Made by a program: the position numbers and the translations under genes
NCBI RefSeq assembly: GCF_046630445.1
Contig: NC_092333.1
Location: 361,215,501-361,279,500 of the forward strand
From: Rutidosis leptorrhynchoides
Taxonomy: Eukaryota > Streptophyta > Magnoliopsida > Asterales > Asteraceae
Direction of reading: 5' to 3'
Length of the DNA stretch: 64,000 bases
Part shown: piece after piece, positions 21,669-33,506 of the stretch
How the letters are laid out: every line of letters starts with the position of its first letter
Numbering within the stretch: position 1 is the first letter of the stretch
Notes under the pieces: generated by a model
Databases searched by the model: none
What the model was told of the DNA's origin: nothing
What the model saw: only the letters and a program-made list of their open reading frames with translations

Positions 21669-23674
21669 TGTAACATCCCGCGTTTTTCCGTTAAATTTAA
21701 TTTTAACACCGTCTTTTTTTTTTAAACATAATCCTTCGTATTTAAATTTAATAGTTTCCGTGAGTAACGTTCATTATATTTCCGCTATTTAATTTTGACA
21801 TCACCCGTTTACTCGAGCGTTTTAAAAATATTTGATCGGTTAAATCCCGCACCCGCTTTGAAACTCGAGGGACCGGAGTTGCCAAATGGGCAAACTAGTT
21901 GACTAGGTCAACTAGTCAACCCATTTTTCATTCATTCCATCATCTCCCTCCTCTCTTTTCTCTCCATCTCAAGAACACACACACAAACCCATTCCATTCA
22001 TTCATCATCTAAATTCAATCTTGGGAGCTCACAACAAATCCGACTACATATTCTTGATCCTCTCATCATCCTCTACGATTTGATACTAACTTCATTGATT
22101 TTGGGTAACATTTCTAAAACTCTAGATTTCTCTAAATTCGTGTTTTTGACTTGAAATGGTGTTAGTTAGTGTCTATGGCTCGTGTATAACATGAATATAT
22201 GTTTTGTTTGCTCGATTCGTTGTTTTGAGTAACTAGTTTGAACATTTGAAATGGGTGTGCTAAATCTTTGATCTTGGATGAGTTAATGTTGTTAAATTGT
22301 TAAAGTTCATGTTTTAATTGTGTTACTAGTATCACTAGCTTCATTTTGATGCATAGGTTGATTAAGGAAACTTCAAAAACATGAATATTGATTTTTGCGG
22401 ATTTTGGTTAGGGTTTGATAGACTTAAAACGAGCTTTTGATGTTTCGAATGCCATGAAATGTTATTAGTAAGTGTTTAGTTGTAATGTATGCTTCATTAC
22501 CTTCAAAACGGCATATCGTATGTGTAAATTGGATTCCCGAATCATAAAATACGTTTTACGAACTTGAAACTTTGAAAATAAACCTTTCTTGATCAATTGA
22601 CGAGTTTTCGGTTATAGTATATGATGTTTTTGCTTGATGAAAAGTGCTTAGTTGTGTTCCTTGTCGAAAGAGCTTTCCGATGATATAAGATACATATCTT
22701 GATTGTTTACGGGTCATGAAATGTGTTGGTTTGTGTTTTGGTTCGTGCACTTAGGAAATACAGCAAACAGGGCCTGGAAAACGATCTGGACGCCGTCTAG
22801 CTTCTCGGGACGCCGTCCCAAACTTAAAACCGGGACGCCGTCTAGCTTCTCGGGACGCCGTCCCAATCTTAAAACCGGGACGCCGTCTAGCCAATTGGGA
22901 CGCCGTCCCATTGTACTAAAACGGGCTGTTTACTTTGGTCATTTGACATAAAAATGTTTGCTATGCTACGGACCTCCGATTAACATGAAACTTGGCCAAC
23001 ATGCTCATATATGATTATATAACTTAGAAAAATTGTCGGATACCCAACCCGACCCCGTTGACTTTTCTGTTGACTTTGACCCGACCAAGTTGACTTTTAA
23101 TCAAACCTAACCAAATAATTGTGCAATCGTTCTAACATGTTTTTATACTTGTACCTTGCATGAAACATGACAATTTGATTCACTTGCTATTATGATCGAG
23201 TCTTAACGAGCCATAGGACTAATTGAACATCTTTGACCTATTGTGTTTACCGTTATTGATACAAACCTATTGTTTAGGTGAAGACTAGCATTGTTCTTTG
23301 CACACGTTTACTTGTCGAAGTACTTTACTACTCGTGCACTCAAGGTGAGATCATAGTCCCACCTTTTCAACAACTTTTTATACTTTTAAATTGTGGGCTG
23401 AGAAACATATACTTTGTTACATTTTGTACTACTTACTTTTATACTTTGAACACAAGTACAAGGAAAACAAACATTCCACAGCGAGTTAGAACAAAAATCC
23501 TCAATTCGATTATCATTAGTTACACTTGCAGGGTGTAAGCGAGAACTTATATTGTGTGGCCATACGGGTTTGACAAACCCTCATTACGGACGGTTCGCTA
23601 CCGTCTACGGATGAAATATATTTTCGGGAAACAGTGTATGTTCTAACACTATTGTGATGGGGTTCTATGGAAGG
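21669..23674 (+). repeat. NA-3 3' LTR, first part
   Basis: Matches 16914-18919 base for base except about five substitutions, mostly C to T or G to A. It is cut by CHR-4 after GAAGG. Confidence 0.96.
22788..22908 (+). repeat. GC-rich 45-bp tandem repeat in NA-3 3' LTR
   Basis: Copy of 18033-18153 in the other LTR, identical by eye. Confidence 0.85.
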
Positions 23675-26600
23675 TGAAATGTCCCGTTCTTATTGATTAA
23701 AAACGTTCCATATTAATTGATTTCGTTGCGAGGTTTTGACCTCTATATGAGACGTTTTTCAAAGACTGCATTCATTTTAAAACAAACCATAACCTTTATT
23801 TCATCAATAAAGGTTTAAAAAGCTTTACGTAGATTATCAAATAATGATAATCTAAAATATCCTGTTTACACACGACCATTACATAATGGTTTACAATACA
23901 AATATGTTACAACAAAATAAGTTTCTTGAATGCAGTTTTTACACAATATCATACAAGCATGGACTCCAAATCTCGTCCTTATTTAAGTATGCGACAGCGG
24001 AAGCTCTTAATAATCACCTGAGAATAAACATGCTTAAAACGTCAACAAAAATGTTGGTGAGTTATAGGTTTAACCTATATATACCAAATCATAATAATAG
24101 ACCACAAGATTTCATATTTCAATACACATCCCATACATAGAGATAAAAATCATTCATATGGTGAACACCTGGTAACCGACAATAACAAGATGCATATATA
24201 AGAATATCCCCATCATTCCGGGACACCCTTCGGATATGATATAATTTCGAAGTACTAAAGCATCCGGTACTTTGGATGGGGTTTGTTCGGCCCAATAGAT
24301 CTATCTTTAGGATTCGCGTCAATTAGGGTGTCTGTTCCCTAATTCTTAGATTACCAGACTTAATAAAAAGGGGCATATTCGATTTCGATAATTCAACCAT
24401 AGAATGTAGTTTCACGTACTTGTGTCTATTTTGTAAATCATTTATAAAACCTGCATGTATTCTCATCCCAAAAATATTAGATTTTAAAAGTGGGACTATA
24501 ACTCACTTTCACAGATTTTTACTTCGTCGAGAAGTAAGACTTGGCCACTGTTGATTCACGAACCTATAACAATATATACATATATATTAAAGTATGTTCA
24601 AAATATATTTACAACACTTTTAATATATTTTGATGTTTTAAGTTTATTAAGTCAGCTGTCCTCGTTAGTAACCTACAACTAGTTGTCCACAGTTAGATGT
24701 ACAGAAATAAATCAATAAATATTATCTTGAATCAATCCACGACCCAGTGTATACGTATCTCAGTATTGATCACAACTCAAACTATATATATTTTGGAATC
24801 AACCTCAACCCTGTATAGCTAACTCCAACATTCACATATAGAGTGTCTATGGTTGTTCCGAAATATATATAGATGTGTCGACATGATAGGTCGAAACATT
24901 GTATACGTGTCTATGGTATCTCAAGATTACATAATATACAATACAAGTTGATTAAGTTATGGTTGGAATAGATTTGTTACCAATTTTCACGTAGCTAAAA
25001 TGATAAAAATTATCCAATCTTGTTTTACCCATAACTTCTTCATTTTAAATCCGTTTTGAATGAATCAAATTGCTATGGTTTCATATTGAACTTTATTTTA
25101 TGAATCTACACAGAAAAAGTATAGGTTTATAGTCGGAAAAATAAGTTACAAGTCGTTTTTGTAAAGGTAGTCATTTCAGTCGAAAGAACGACGTCTAGAT
25201 GACCATTTTAGAAAACATACTTCCACTTTGAGTTTAACCATAATTTTTGGATATAGTTTCATGTTCATAATAAAAATCATTTTCTCAGAATAACAACTTT
25301 TAAATCAAAGTTTATCATAGTTTTTAATTAACTAACCCAAAACAGCCCGCGGTGTTACTACGACGGCGTAAATCCGGTTTTACGGTGTTTTTCGTGTTTC
25401 CAGGTTTTAAATCATTAAGTTAGCATATCATATAGATATAGAACATGTGTTTAGTTAATTTTAAAAGTCAAGTTAGAAGGATTAACTTTTGTTTGCGAAC
25501 AAGTTTAGAATTAACTAAACTATGTTCTAGTGATTACGAGTTTAAACCTTCGAATAAGATAGTTTTATATATATGAATCGAATGATGTTATGAACATCAT
25601 TACTACCTCAAGTTTAGTAGGTAAACCTACTGGAAGTGACAAGAAATGATCTAGCTTCAAAGGATCTTGGATGGCTTGAAAGTTCTTGAAGTAGGATCAT
25701 GACACAAAAACAAGTTCAAGTAAGATTTTTGCTCGAATTAAGATAGTTTATAGTTATAGAAATTGAATCAAAGTTTGAATATGAATATTACCTTGAATAA
25801 GAAAGATAACCTACTGTATATAACAAAGGTTTCTTGATCTTAGATGATTACTTGGAATGGATTAGAAAGCTTGGAAGTAAATTAGTAAACTTGAAGGGAT
25901 TTTTGAAGTATTCTTGAAGTGTTCTTCCTATGATGATTATAGCTTGATTCTTGAAGTGATTTTTGATGAAGATGATGATTAACTACTGGAAAAATATGTT
26001 CATAATAGTGTGGGTGTGTTGAGAGAGAATTAGAAAGAGATTTGGAAGTGAAATGGAGTGAATGATGAGTGTTAATTGGTGAGTGGTGAGTGGGGTTAAA
26101 AGGAGTTCTAGTTAGTTGACTAGCTCATGGTAGAAGTTAAAATTGATTAGTCATACATGACATAATCAAGAGTGGAATCCCATGCTAGTTCCTATTGGTA
26201 TATACCCATAGTAAGTACGTTTTGAAGCTGTGTATAATACGGGTAAGAATACGACTAGAATTCTTGATGATAGAAAAGAATGGGAAAGTAACTGTAACCA
26301 TTTTCGTTAAGTATGAGTGTTTCGATATATGTCTTGAAGTCTTCCAAAAGTATTTTAATACATCTAAATACACTACATGTATATACATTTTAACGGAGTC
26401 GTTAAGTCATCGTTAGTCGTTACATGTAAGTGTTGTTTTGAAACCTTTAAGTTAACGATCTCAATTAATGTTGTTAACCCATTGTTTATTATATCTAATG
26501 AGATGTTAAATTATTATATTATCATGATATTATGATATATTAATATATCTTAATATGATATATATACATTTAAATGTCGTTACAACGATAATCGTTACAT

Positions 26601-26922
26601 ATATGTCTCGTTTAAAAATCATTAAGTTAGTAGTCTTGTTTTTACATATGTAGTTCATTGTTAATATACTTAATGATATGTTTACTTATCATAATATCAT
26701 GTTAACTATATATATAACCATATATATGTCATCATATAGTTTTTACAAGTTTTAACGTTCGTGAATCACCGGTCAACTTGGGTAGTCAATTGTCTATATG
26801 AAACCTATTTCAATTAATCAAGTCTTAACAAGTTTGATTGCTTAACATGTTGGAAACGTTTAATCATGTAAATATCAATCTCAATTAATATATATAAACA
26901 TGGAAAAGTTCGGGTCACTACA
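23675..26922 (-). repeat. CHR-4 3' LTR (3248 bp)
   Basis: Reverse-strand LTR, identical in length to 33507-36754 with about four differences seen. Compared with the 2043-bp LTR of CHR-5 it has an extra ~1.2 kb block at about 25541-26750. The rest aligns closely. Confidence 0.96.
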
Positions 26923-26957
26923 GTACCTACCCGTTAAATAAATTTCGTCCCGAAATT
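26923..26957 (-). promoter_or_regulatory. CHR-4 end-of-pol hairpin and plus-strand primer region
   Basis: Minus-strand copy of the CHR-5 arrangement: hairpin at about 26939-26957 just after the gag-pol stop, then AACGGGTAGGTAC next to the 3' LTR. Confidence 0.75.
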
Positions 26958-29900
26958 TTAAGCTGTTGAAGGTGTTGACGAATCTTCTGGAAATAGATGC
27001 GGGTATTTCTTCTTCATCTGATCTTCACGCTCCCAGGTGAACTCGGGTCCTCTACGAGCATTCCATCGAACCTTAACAATTGGTATCTTGTTTTGCTTAA
27101 GTCTTTTAACCTCACGATCCATTATTTCGACGGGTTCTTCGATGAATTGAAGTTTTTCGTTGATTTGGATTTCATCTAACGGAATAGTGAGATCTTCTTT
27201 AGCAAAACATTTCTTCAAATTCGAGACGTGGAAAGTGTTATGTACAGCCGCGAGTTGTTGAGGTAACTCTAGTCGGTAAGCTACTGGTCCGATACGATCA
27301 ATAATCTTGAATGGTCCAATATACCTTGGATTTAATTTCCCTCGTTTACCAAATCGAACAACGCCTTTCCAAGGTGCAACTTTAAGCATGACCATCTCTC
27401 CAATTTCAAATTCTATATCTTTTCTTTTAATGTCAGCGTAGCTCTTTTGTCGACTTTGGGCAGTTTTCAACCGTTGTTGAATTTGGATGATCTTCTCGGT
27501 AGTTTCTTGTATAATCTCCGGACCCGTAATCTGTCTATCCCCCACTTCACTCCAACAAATCGGAGACCTGCACTTTCTACCATAAAGTGCTTCAAACGGC
27601 GCCATCTCAATGCTTGAATGGTAGCTGTTGTTGTAGGAAAATTCTGCTAACGGTAGATGTCGATCCCAACTGTTTCCGAAATCAATAACACATGCTCGTA
27701 GCATGTCTTCAAGCGTTTGTATCGTCCTTTCGCTCTGCCCATCGGTTTGTGGATGATAGGCAGTACTCATGTCTAGACGAGTTCCTAATGCTTGCTGTAA
27801 TGTCTGCCAGAATCTTGAAATAAATCTGCCATCCCTATCAGAGATAATAGAGATTGGTATTCCATGTCTGGAGACGACTTCCTTCAAATACAGTCGTGCT
27901 AACTTCTCCATCTTGTCATCTTCTCTTATTGGCAGGAAGTGTGCTGATTTGGTGAGACGATCAACTATTACCCAAATAGTATCAAAACCACTTGCAGTCC
28001 TTGGCAATTTAGTGATGAAATCCATGGTAATGTTTTCCCATTTCCATTCCGGGATTTCGGGTTGTTGAAGTAGACCTGATGGTTTCTGATGCTCAGCTTT
28101 GACCTTAGAACACGTCAAACATTCTCCTACATATTTAGCAACATCGGCTTTCATACCCGGCCACCAAAAATGTTTCTTGAGATCCTTGTACATCTTCCCC
28201 GTTCCAGGATGTATTGAGTATCTGGTTTTATGAGCTTCTCTAAGTACCATTTCTCTCATATCTCCAAATTTTGGTACCCAAATCCTTTCAGCCCTATACC
28301 GGGTTCCGTCTTCCCGAATATTAAGATGCTTCTCCGATCCTTTGGGTATTTCATCCTTTAAATTTCCTTCTTTTAAAACTCCTTGTTGCGCCTCCTTTAT
28401 TTGAGTAGTAAGGTTATTATGAATCATTATATTCATAGATTTTACTCGAATGGGTTCTCTGTCCTTCCTGCTCAAGGCATCGGCTACCACATTTGCCTTT
28501 CCCGGGTGGTAACGAATCTCAAAGTCGTAATCATTCAATAATTCAATCCACCTACGCTGCCTCATATTCAGTTGTTTCTGATTAAATATGTGTTGAAGAC
28601 TTTTGTGGTCGGTATATATAATACTTTTGACCCCATATAAGTAGTGCCTCCAAGTCTTTAATGCAAAAACAACCGCACCTAATTCCAAATCATGCGTCGT
28701 ATAATTTTGTTCGTGAATCTTCAATTGTCTAGACGCATAAGCAATCACCTTCGTTCGTTGCATTAATACACAACCGAGACCTTGATTTGATGCGTCACAA
28801 TAAATCACAAAATCATCATTCCCTTCAGGCAATGACAATATAGGTGCCGTAGTTAGCTTTTTCTTCAATAACTGAAACGCTTTCTCTTGTTCATCATTCC
28901 ATTCAAATTTCTTCCCTTTATGCGTTAATGCAGTCAAGGGTTTTGCTATTCTGGAAAAGTCTTGGATGAACCTTCTGTAGTAACCAGCTAGTCCTAAAAA
29001 CTGGCGTACGTGTTTCGGAGTTTTCGGTGTTTCCCACTTTTCAACAGTTTCTATCTTTGCTGGATCCACCTTAATACCTTCTTTGTTCACTATGTGACCG
29101 AGGAATTGAACTTCTTCCAACCAAAATGCACACTTTGAAAACTTAGCGTACAATTCTTCCTTCCTCAATACTTCTAACACCTTTCTCAAATGTTCACCGT
29201 GTTCTTGGTCATTCTTTGAGTAAATAAGTATGTCATCAATGAAAACGATGACAAACTTGTCAAGGTATGGTCCACACACTCGGTTCATAAGGTCCATGAA
29301 CACAGCTGGTGCATTAGTTAAACCAAACGGCATGACCATAAACTCGTAATGACCGTAACGTGTTCTGAAAGCAGTCTTTGGAATATCATCTTCTTTCACC
29401 CGCATTTGATGATACCCGGAACGTAAGTCAATCTTTGAATAAACAGACGAGCCTTGTAGTTGATCAAATAAGTCGTCGATTCTCGGTAGTGGGTAGCGGT
29501 TCTTGATGGTAAGTTTGTTCAACTCTCGGTAGTCGATACACAACCTGAATGTACCATCTTTCTTCTTGACAAACAAAACAGGAGCTCCCCACGGTGATGT
29601 GCTTGGTCGAATGAAACCACGCTCTAAAAGTTCTTGTAATTGGCTTTGCAGTTCTTTCATCTCGCTGGGTGCAAGTCTGTAAGGAGCACGAGCTATTGGT
29701 GCAGCTCCTGGTACAAGATCTATTTGAAATTCAACGGATCGATGTGGGGGTAATCCCGGTAATTCTTTCGGAAATACATCGGGAAATTCTTTTGCAATGG
29801 GAACATCATTGATGCTCTTTTCTTCAGTTTGTACTTTCTCGACGTGTGCTAGAACAGCATAGCAACCTTTTCTTATTAGTTTTTGTGCCTTCAAATTACT

Positions 29901-31517
29901 AATAAGATGTAGCTTCGTGTTGCCCTTTTCTCCGTACACCATTAAGGGTTTTCCTTTTTCTCGTATAATGCGAATTGCATTTTTGTAACAGACGATCTCT
30001 GCTTTCACTTCTTTCAACCAGTCCATACCGATTATCACATCAAAACTCCCTAACTCTACTGGTATCAAATCAATCTTAAATGTTTCGCTAACCAGTTTAA
30101 TTTCTCGATTCCGACATATATTATCTGCTGAAATTAATTTACCATTTGCTAATTCGAGTAAAAATTTACTATCCAAAGGCGTCAATGGACAACTTAATTT
30201 AGCACAAAAATCTCTACTCATATAGCTTCTATCCGCACCCGAATCAAATAAAACGTAAGCAGATTTATTGTCAATAAGAAACGTACCCGTAACAAGCTCT
30301 GGGTCTTCCTGTGCCTCTGCCGCATTAATATTGAAAACTCTTCCACGACCTTGTCCATTCGTGTTCTCCTGGTTCGGGCAATTTCTAATAATGTGGCCCG
30401 GTTTTCCACATTTATAACAAACTACATTGGCATAACTTGCTCCAACACTACTTGCTCCGCCATTACTCGTTCCGACACCATTTGTTCCTTTCGTTCTATT
30501 AACCCCTGGTCCGTAGACCTCACACTTCGCCGCGCTATGACCATTTCTTTTACACTTGTTGCAAAATTTGGTGCAGAACCCCGAGTGATTCTTTTCACAC
30601 CTTTGGCATAGCTGCTTCTGATTGTTGTTGTTGTTGCGGTTATTATTGTTGTTAGGATGATTGTTGTAGTTGCTGTTGTTGTTGTTGTTGTTGTTGGGCC
30701 GTTTGTTGTAGTTGCGATTGTTGGGATAATTGTTGCGATTATTGTTGTAATTGCTGTTGTTGCTGTATTGGCGATTCTTATCACCGTTTTCCTCCCACTT
30801 TCTTTTGACTTGCTTCACATTGGCCTCTTCAGCAGTCTGTTCTTTAATTCTTTTTTCAATCTGGTTCACTAGTTTGTGAGCCATTCTACATGCCTGTTGT
30901 ATGGAGGCGGGCTCGTGTGAACTTATATCTTCTTGGATTCTTTCCGGTAATCCTTTCACAAACGCGTCGATCTTCTCTTCCTCATCTTCGAACGCTCCCG
31001 GACACAATAGGCACAATTCTGTGAATCGTCTTTCGTACGTGGTAATATCAAAGCCTTGGGTTCGTAACCCTCTAAGTTCTGTCTTGAGCTTATTGACCTC
31101 GGTTCTAGGACGGTACTTCTCATTCATCAAGTGCTTGAATGCTGACCACGGTAGTGCGTACGCATCATCTTGTCCCACTTGCTCTAGATAGGTATTCCAC
31201 CATGTTAACGCAGAACCTGTGAAGGTATGCGTAGCGTACTTCACTTTGTCCTCTTCAGTACACTTACTTATGGCAAACACCGATTCAACCTTCTCGGTCC
31301 ACCGTTTCAATCCGATCGGTCCTTCGGTTCCATCAAATTCCAAAGGTTTGCAGGCAGTGAATTCTTTGTAGGTGCATCCTACACGATTTCCTGTACTGCC
31401 AGATCCAAGGTTATTGTTGGTATATAGCGCAGCCTGTACTGCGGCTATGTTTGAAGCTAGAAAAGTACGGAATTCCTCTTCATTCATATTCACGGTGTGT
31501 CGAGTAGTCGGTGCCAT
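26958..31517 (-). CDS. CHR-4 gag-pol polyprotein, intact, chromodomain type
   Basis: An uninterrupted frame of about 1519 aa encodes all proteins needed for copying and integration: capsid, nucleocapsid knuckles ([14 protein letters not shown]), aspartic protease with DSGAD near residue 424, reverse transcriptase with FIDD near 758, RNase H near 906, HHCC zinc domain, integrase with Asp, Asp and Glu near 1164, 1225 and 1261, and a chromodomain-like tail ([13 protein letters not shown]) at the end. The tail and ~3 kb LTRs suggest the Tekay (Del) clade of chromoviruses, an inference. No catalytic residue I can check is lost. An in-frame ATG at 31553 would add 12 residues; the internal ATG has the better context. 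Capsid and enzymes share one frame, as is common in chromoviruses. The product would act in cytoplasmic particles and then in the nucleus. Confidence 0.95.
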   Translation of the reverse strand: MAPTTRHTVNMNEEEFRTFLASNIAAVQAALYTNNNLGSGSTGNRVGCTYKEFTACKPLEFDGTEGPIGLKRWTEKVESVFAISKCTEEDKVKYATHTFTGSALTWWNTYLEQVGQDDAYALPWSAFKHLMNEKYRPRTEVNKLKTELRGLRTQGFDITTYERRFTELCLLCPGAFEDEEEKIDAFVKGLPERIQEDISSHEPASIQQACRMAHKLVNQIEKRIKEQTAEEANVKQVKRKWEENGDKNRQYSNNSNYNNNRNNYPNNRNYNKRPNNNNNNNSNYNNHPNNNNNRNNNNNQKQLCQRCEKNHSGFCTKFCNKCKRNGHSAAKCEVYGPGVNRTKGTNGVGTSNGGASSVGASYANVVCYKCGKPGHIIRNCPNQENTNGQGRGRVFNINAAEAQEDPELVTGTFLIDNKSAYVLFDSGADRSYMSRDFCAKLSCPLTPLDSKFLLELANGKLISADNICRNREIKLVSETFKIDLIPVELGSFDVIIGMDWLKEVKAEIVCYKNAIRIIREKGKPLMVYGEKGNTKLHLISNLKAQKLIRKGCYAVLAHVEKVQTEEKSINDVPIAKEFPDVFPKELPGLPPHRSVEFQIDLVPGAAPIARAPYRLAPSEMKELQSQLQELLERGFIRPSTSPWGAPVLFVKKKDGTFRLCIDYRELNKLTIKNRYPLPRIDDLFDQLQGSSVYSKIDLRSGYHQMRVKEDDIPKTAFRTRYGHYEFMVMPFGLTNAPAVFMDLMNRVCGPYLDKFVIVFIDDILIYSKNDQEHGEHLRKVLEVLRKEELYAKFSKCAFWLEEVQFLGHIVNKEGIKVDPAKIETVEKWETPKTPKHVRQFLGLAGYYRRFIQDFSRIAKPLTALTHKGKKFEWNDEQEKAFQLLKKKLTTAPILSLPEGNDDFVIYCDASNQGLGCVLMQRTKVIAYASRQLKIHEQNYTTHDLELGAVVFALKTWRHYLYGVKSIIYTDHKSLQHIFNQKQLNMRQRRWIELLNDYDFEIRYHPGKANVVADALSRKDREPIRVKSMNIMIHNNLTTQIKEAQQGVLKEGNLKDEIPKGSEKHLNIREDGTRYRAERIWVPKFGDMREMVLREAHKTRYSIHPGTGKMYKDLKKHFWWPGMKADVAKYVGECLTCSKVKAEHQKPSGLLQQPEIPEWKWENITMDFITKLPRTASGFDTIWVIVDRLTKSAHFLPIREDDKMEKLARLYLKEVVSRHGIPISIISDRDGRFISRFWQTLQQALGTRLDMSTAYHPQTDGQSERTIQTLEDMLRACVIDFGNSWDRHLPLAEFSYNNSYHSSIEMAPFEALYGRKCRSPICWSEVGDRQITGPEIIQETTEKIIQIQQRLKTAQSRQKSYADIKRKDIEFEIGEMVMLKVAPWKGVVRFGKRGKLNPRYIGPFKIIDRIGPVAYRLELPQQLAAVHNTFHVSNLKKCFAKEDLTIPLDEIQINEKLQFIEEPVEIMDREVKRLKQNKIPIVKVRWNARRGPEFTWEREDQMKKKYPHLFPEDSSTPSTA

Positions 31518-31654
31518 TTCCTTCAAAATAGTCAAATGGAACAAGTTAATCATACAGAATATTAAGAGTAGTTAATAGCATTTCGTAGCATAATATGAAC
31601 TCATTTATAAAAGCTTTTTCTTCATATTAGCGTTTTATAAGTTTAAATTCGGGT

Positions 31655-31670
31655 AGTACCTACCCGTTAA
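31655..31670 (-). promoter_or_regulatory. CHR-4 internal copy of the 3' primer tract, before gag
   Basis: The same 16 bases on the minus strand, matching 26922-26937, between the F-box gene and gag-pol. Confidence 0.6.
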
Positions 31671-31858
31671 GTTCATACTTAGTAGCTAATATACAATTCA
31701 ACTACTACAATTCTATATGAAAAACTGATTATAATAATATTTCGCGTTCAAACTTTTATACAATATTTTACAAACTTACAATACCGCTTATTTTACATAA
31801 AGCATGAAATATAGCACACAATAACTTTGATACAAGATAGTTGTGAAGATAATTCTAG

Positions 31859-32542
31859 CTAGTACACAAGTCGTTCAGCAAAGGCAATAAAGACACGTAA
31901 TTCATACGTCCAGAAACAAGTCATGCATTCTGGTTTTACTAGGACTACTTCCCATCCTTGGTCTTGGGGAACATAACCGTTATGGCCGTTGATAAGACAG
32001 CGTGTTGTAACGTCGTCAAAGGGACGAGGGTTACGTAATGACCAACAATCTCGTAATAACCTAAAAACCTCATTTCTTACCCCAATTACCGACTCCGTCA
32101 CTTGAGGGAACGTTTTGTTTAATAGTTGTAGCCCGATGTTCTTGTTCTCACTTTGGTGAGAAGCGAACATTACTAACCCGTAAGCATAACATGCTTCTTT
32201 ATGTTGCATGTTAGCCGCTTTTTCTAAATCACGAAGTCCTATATTTGGATATACTGAGTCAAAATAATTTCTTAACCCGTTGCGTAAAATAGCATTTGGG
32301 TTCCCCGCAATATATGCGTCAAAGTAAACACATCGTAACTTATGGATTTCCCAATGTGATATCCCCCATCTTCCGAACGAAAGCCTTTTATAAACCAAAT
32401 CATTCTTGGAACGTTCTTCGAATGTCTTACAAACTGATCTCGCCTTAAATAGTTGTGCCGAGGAATTCTGACCGACTCTAGACAAGATTTCATCAATCAT
32501 GTCTCCGGGTAGGTCTCTTAAAATATTGGGTTGTCTATCCAT
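31859..32542 (-). CDS. F-box protein (At2g35280-like) carried inside chromovirus CHR-4
   Basis: An intact 227-aa frame in sense orientation between the acidic ORF and gag-pol. Residues about 8-55 fit the F-box pattern (LPGDMIDEILSRV, then CKTFEERS), the part that binds Skp1 in SCF ubiquitin ligases. Residues about 85-145 resemble the Sel1-like helical repeats of plant At2g35280-like F-box proteins (NPNAILRNGLRNYF; KEACYAYGLVMFAS). The C-terminal part has a Cys-X2-Cys followed by WTYELRVF. A conserved splice-acceptor-like run ending TTTTACAG lies just upstream of the ATG, so the gene may be expressed from a spliced RNA. It was probably captured from the host genome. Family assignment is from pattern recognition, not a search; activity and targets are unknown. 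Confidence 0.75.
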   Translation of the reverse strand: MDRQPNILRDLPGDMIDEILSRVGQNSSAQLFKARSVCKTFEERSKNDLVYKRLSFGRWGISHWEIHKLRCVYFDAYIAGNPNAILRNGLRNYFDSVYPNIGLRDLEKAANMQHKEACYAYGLVMFASHQSENKNIGLQLLNKTFPQVTESVIGVRNEVFRLLRDCWSLRNPRPFDDVTTRCLINGHNGYVPQDQGWEVVLVKPECMTCFWTYELRVFIAFAERLVY

Positions 32543-32682
32543 TTTGTGTTTTTATACTGTAAAATAGACAAGAGTTAGATTCATAAAAAAAAAATACTTA
32601 TTAATACAAGCAATTTTTTACATATATCATAAAGCATAAGCACACTATATTACATATATTACACCACACGAATACAACTATC

Positions 32683-33297
32683 TTATTCCGACTCGCTTGT
32701 TTCTTCTTCTTCGGTTTTGGTTCTTTTTGCCAAGTTTCTAGGGATATATGATGTTCCCCTAATACGAGCCGTAATTTTCCACATTGGTTTAGAAAAACCT
32801 GGTGGTTTAGAGGTTCCCGGGTCATTGTTACAACTTAAGGACTTCGGGGGTTGACGATACATATAAAGTTCATCGGGGTTGGAATTAGATTTCTCTATTT
32901 TTATGCCCTTTCCCTTATTATTTTCTTTTGCCTTTTTAAATTCAGTTGGGGTAATTTCTATAACATCATCGGAATTCTCGTCGGAATCCGATTCATCGGA
33001 GAATTGGTAATCCTCCCAATATTTTGCTTCCTTGGCGGAAACACCATTGACCATAATTAACCTTGGTCGGTTGGTTGAGGATTCTCTTTTACTTAACCGT
33101 TTTATTATTTCCCCCACCGGTTCCGATTCTTCTTCCGGTTCCGATTCTTCTTCCGGTTCTGATTCTTCTTCCGGTTCCGACTCTTCTTCCGGTTCCTCTT
33201 CGGGAACTTGTGAATCAGTCCACGAATCATTCCAATTTACATTTGACTCTTCATTATTATTAGGTGAGTCAATGGGACTTGTTCTAGAGGTAGACAT
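32683..33297 (-). CDS. CHR-4 acidic Glu/Pro/Ser-repeat protein of unknown function
   Basis: An intact 204-aa frame, the first gene after the primer-binding site. Residues about 30-60 are short tandem units of the type EPEEES; residues 95-115 are rich in Asp and Ser (SDESDSDENSDD); the C-terminal half is basic to mixed and ends in another Glu-rich run. No signal peptide or membrane segment is visible and most of it is probably disordered. The start codon is the first ATG and is conserved with CHR-5. I do not recognise a family. It may be an accessory protein of this lineage or, with the F-box gene, part of a captured segment. Confidence 0.72.
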   Translation of the reverse strand: MSTSRTSPIDSPNNNEESNVNWNDSWTDSQVPEEEPEEESEPEEESEPEEESEPEEESEPVGEIIKRLSKRESSTNRPRLIMVNGVSAKEAKYWEDYQFSDESDSDENSDDVIEITPTEFKKAKENNKGKGIKIEKSNSNPDELYMYRQPPKSLSCNNDPGTSKPPGFSKPMWKITARIRGTSYIPRNLAKRTKTEEEETSESE

Positions 33298-33409
33298 CTA
33301 TCACATAATATCAAACACGTTAAGAGATTAATATATCACATAATATTCATATGTTAAAAATATATAGTTTCCAACAAAAATGTTAAGCAATCATTTTTAA
33401 AGAAAACAC

Positions 33410-33489
33410 GGTCGAAGTCCAGAATCACTAATGCATCCTAACAAACTCGATAAGACACACTAATGCAAATTTTCTGGTTCTCTAAGACC
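33410..33489 (-). other. CHR-4 post-PBS leader hairpin with twin repeats
   Basis: Same as CHR-5; the inner stem is CCAGAA/TTCTGG. The second repeat has a G to T change. Confidence 0.55.
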
Positions 33490-33492
33490 AAC

Positions 33493-33504
33493 GCTCGGAT
33501 ACCA
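33493..33504 (-). other. CHR-4 primer-binding site with one mismatch
   Basis: On the minus strand it reads TGGTATCCGAGC, against TGGTATCAGAGC in CHR-5 and NA-3. The single A to C change at 33497 lies inside the tRNA match and is the only defect I see in this otherwise complete element. Confidence 0.88.
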
Positions 33505-33506
33505 AC

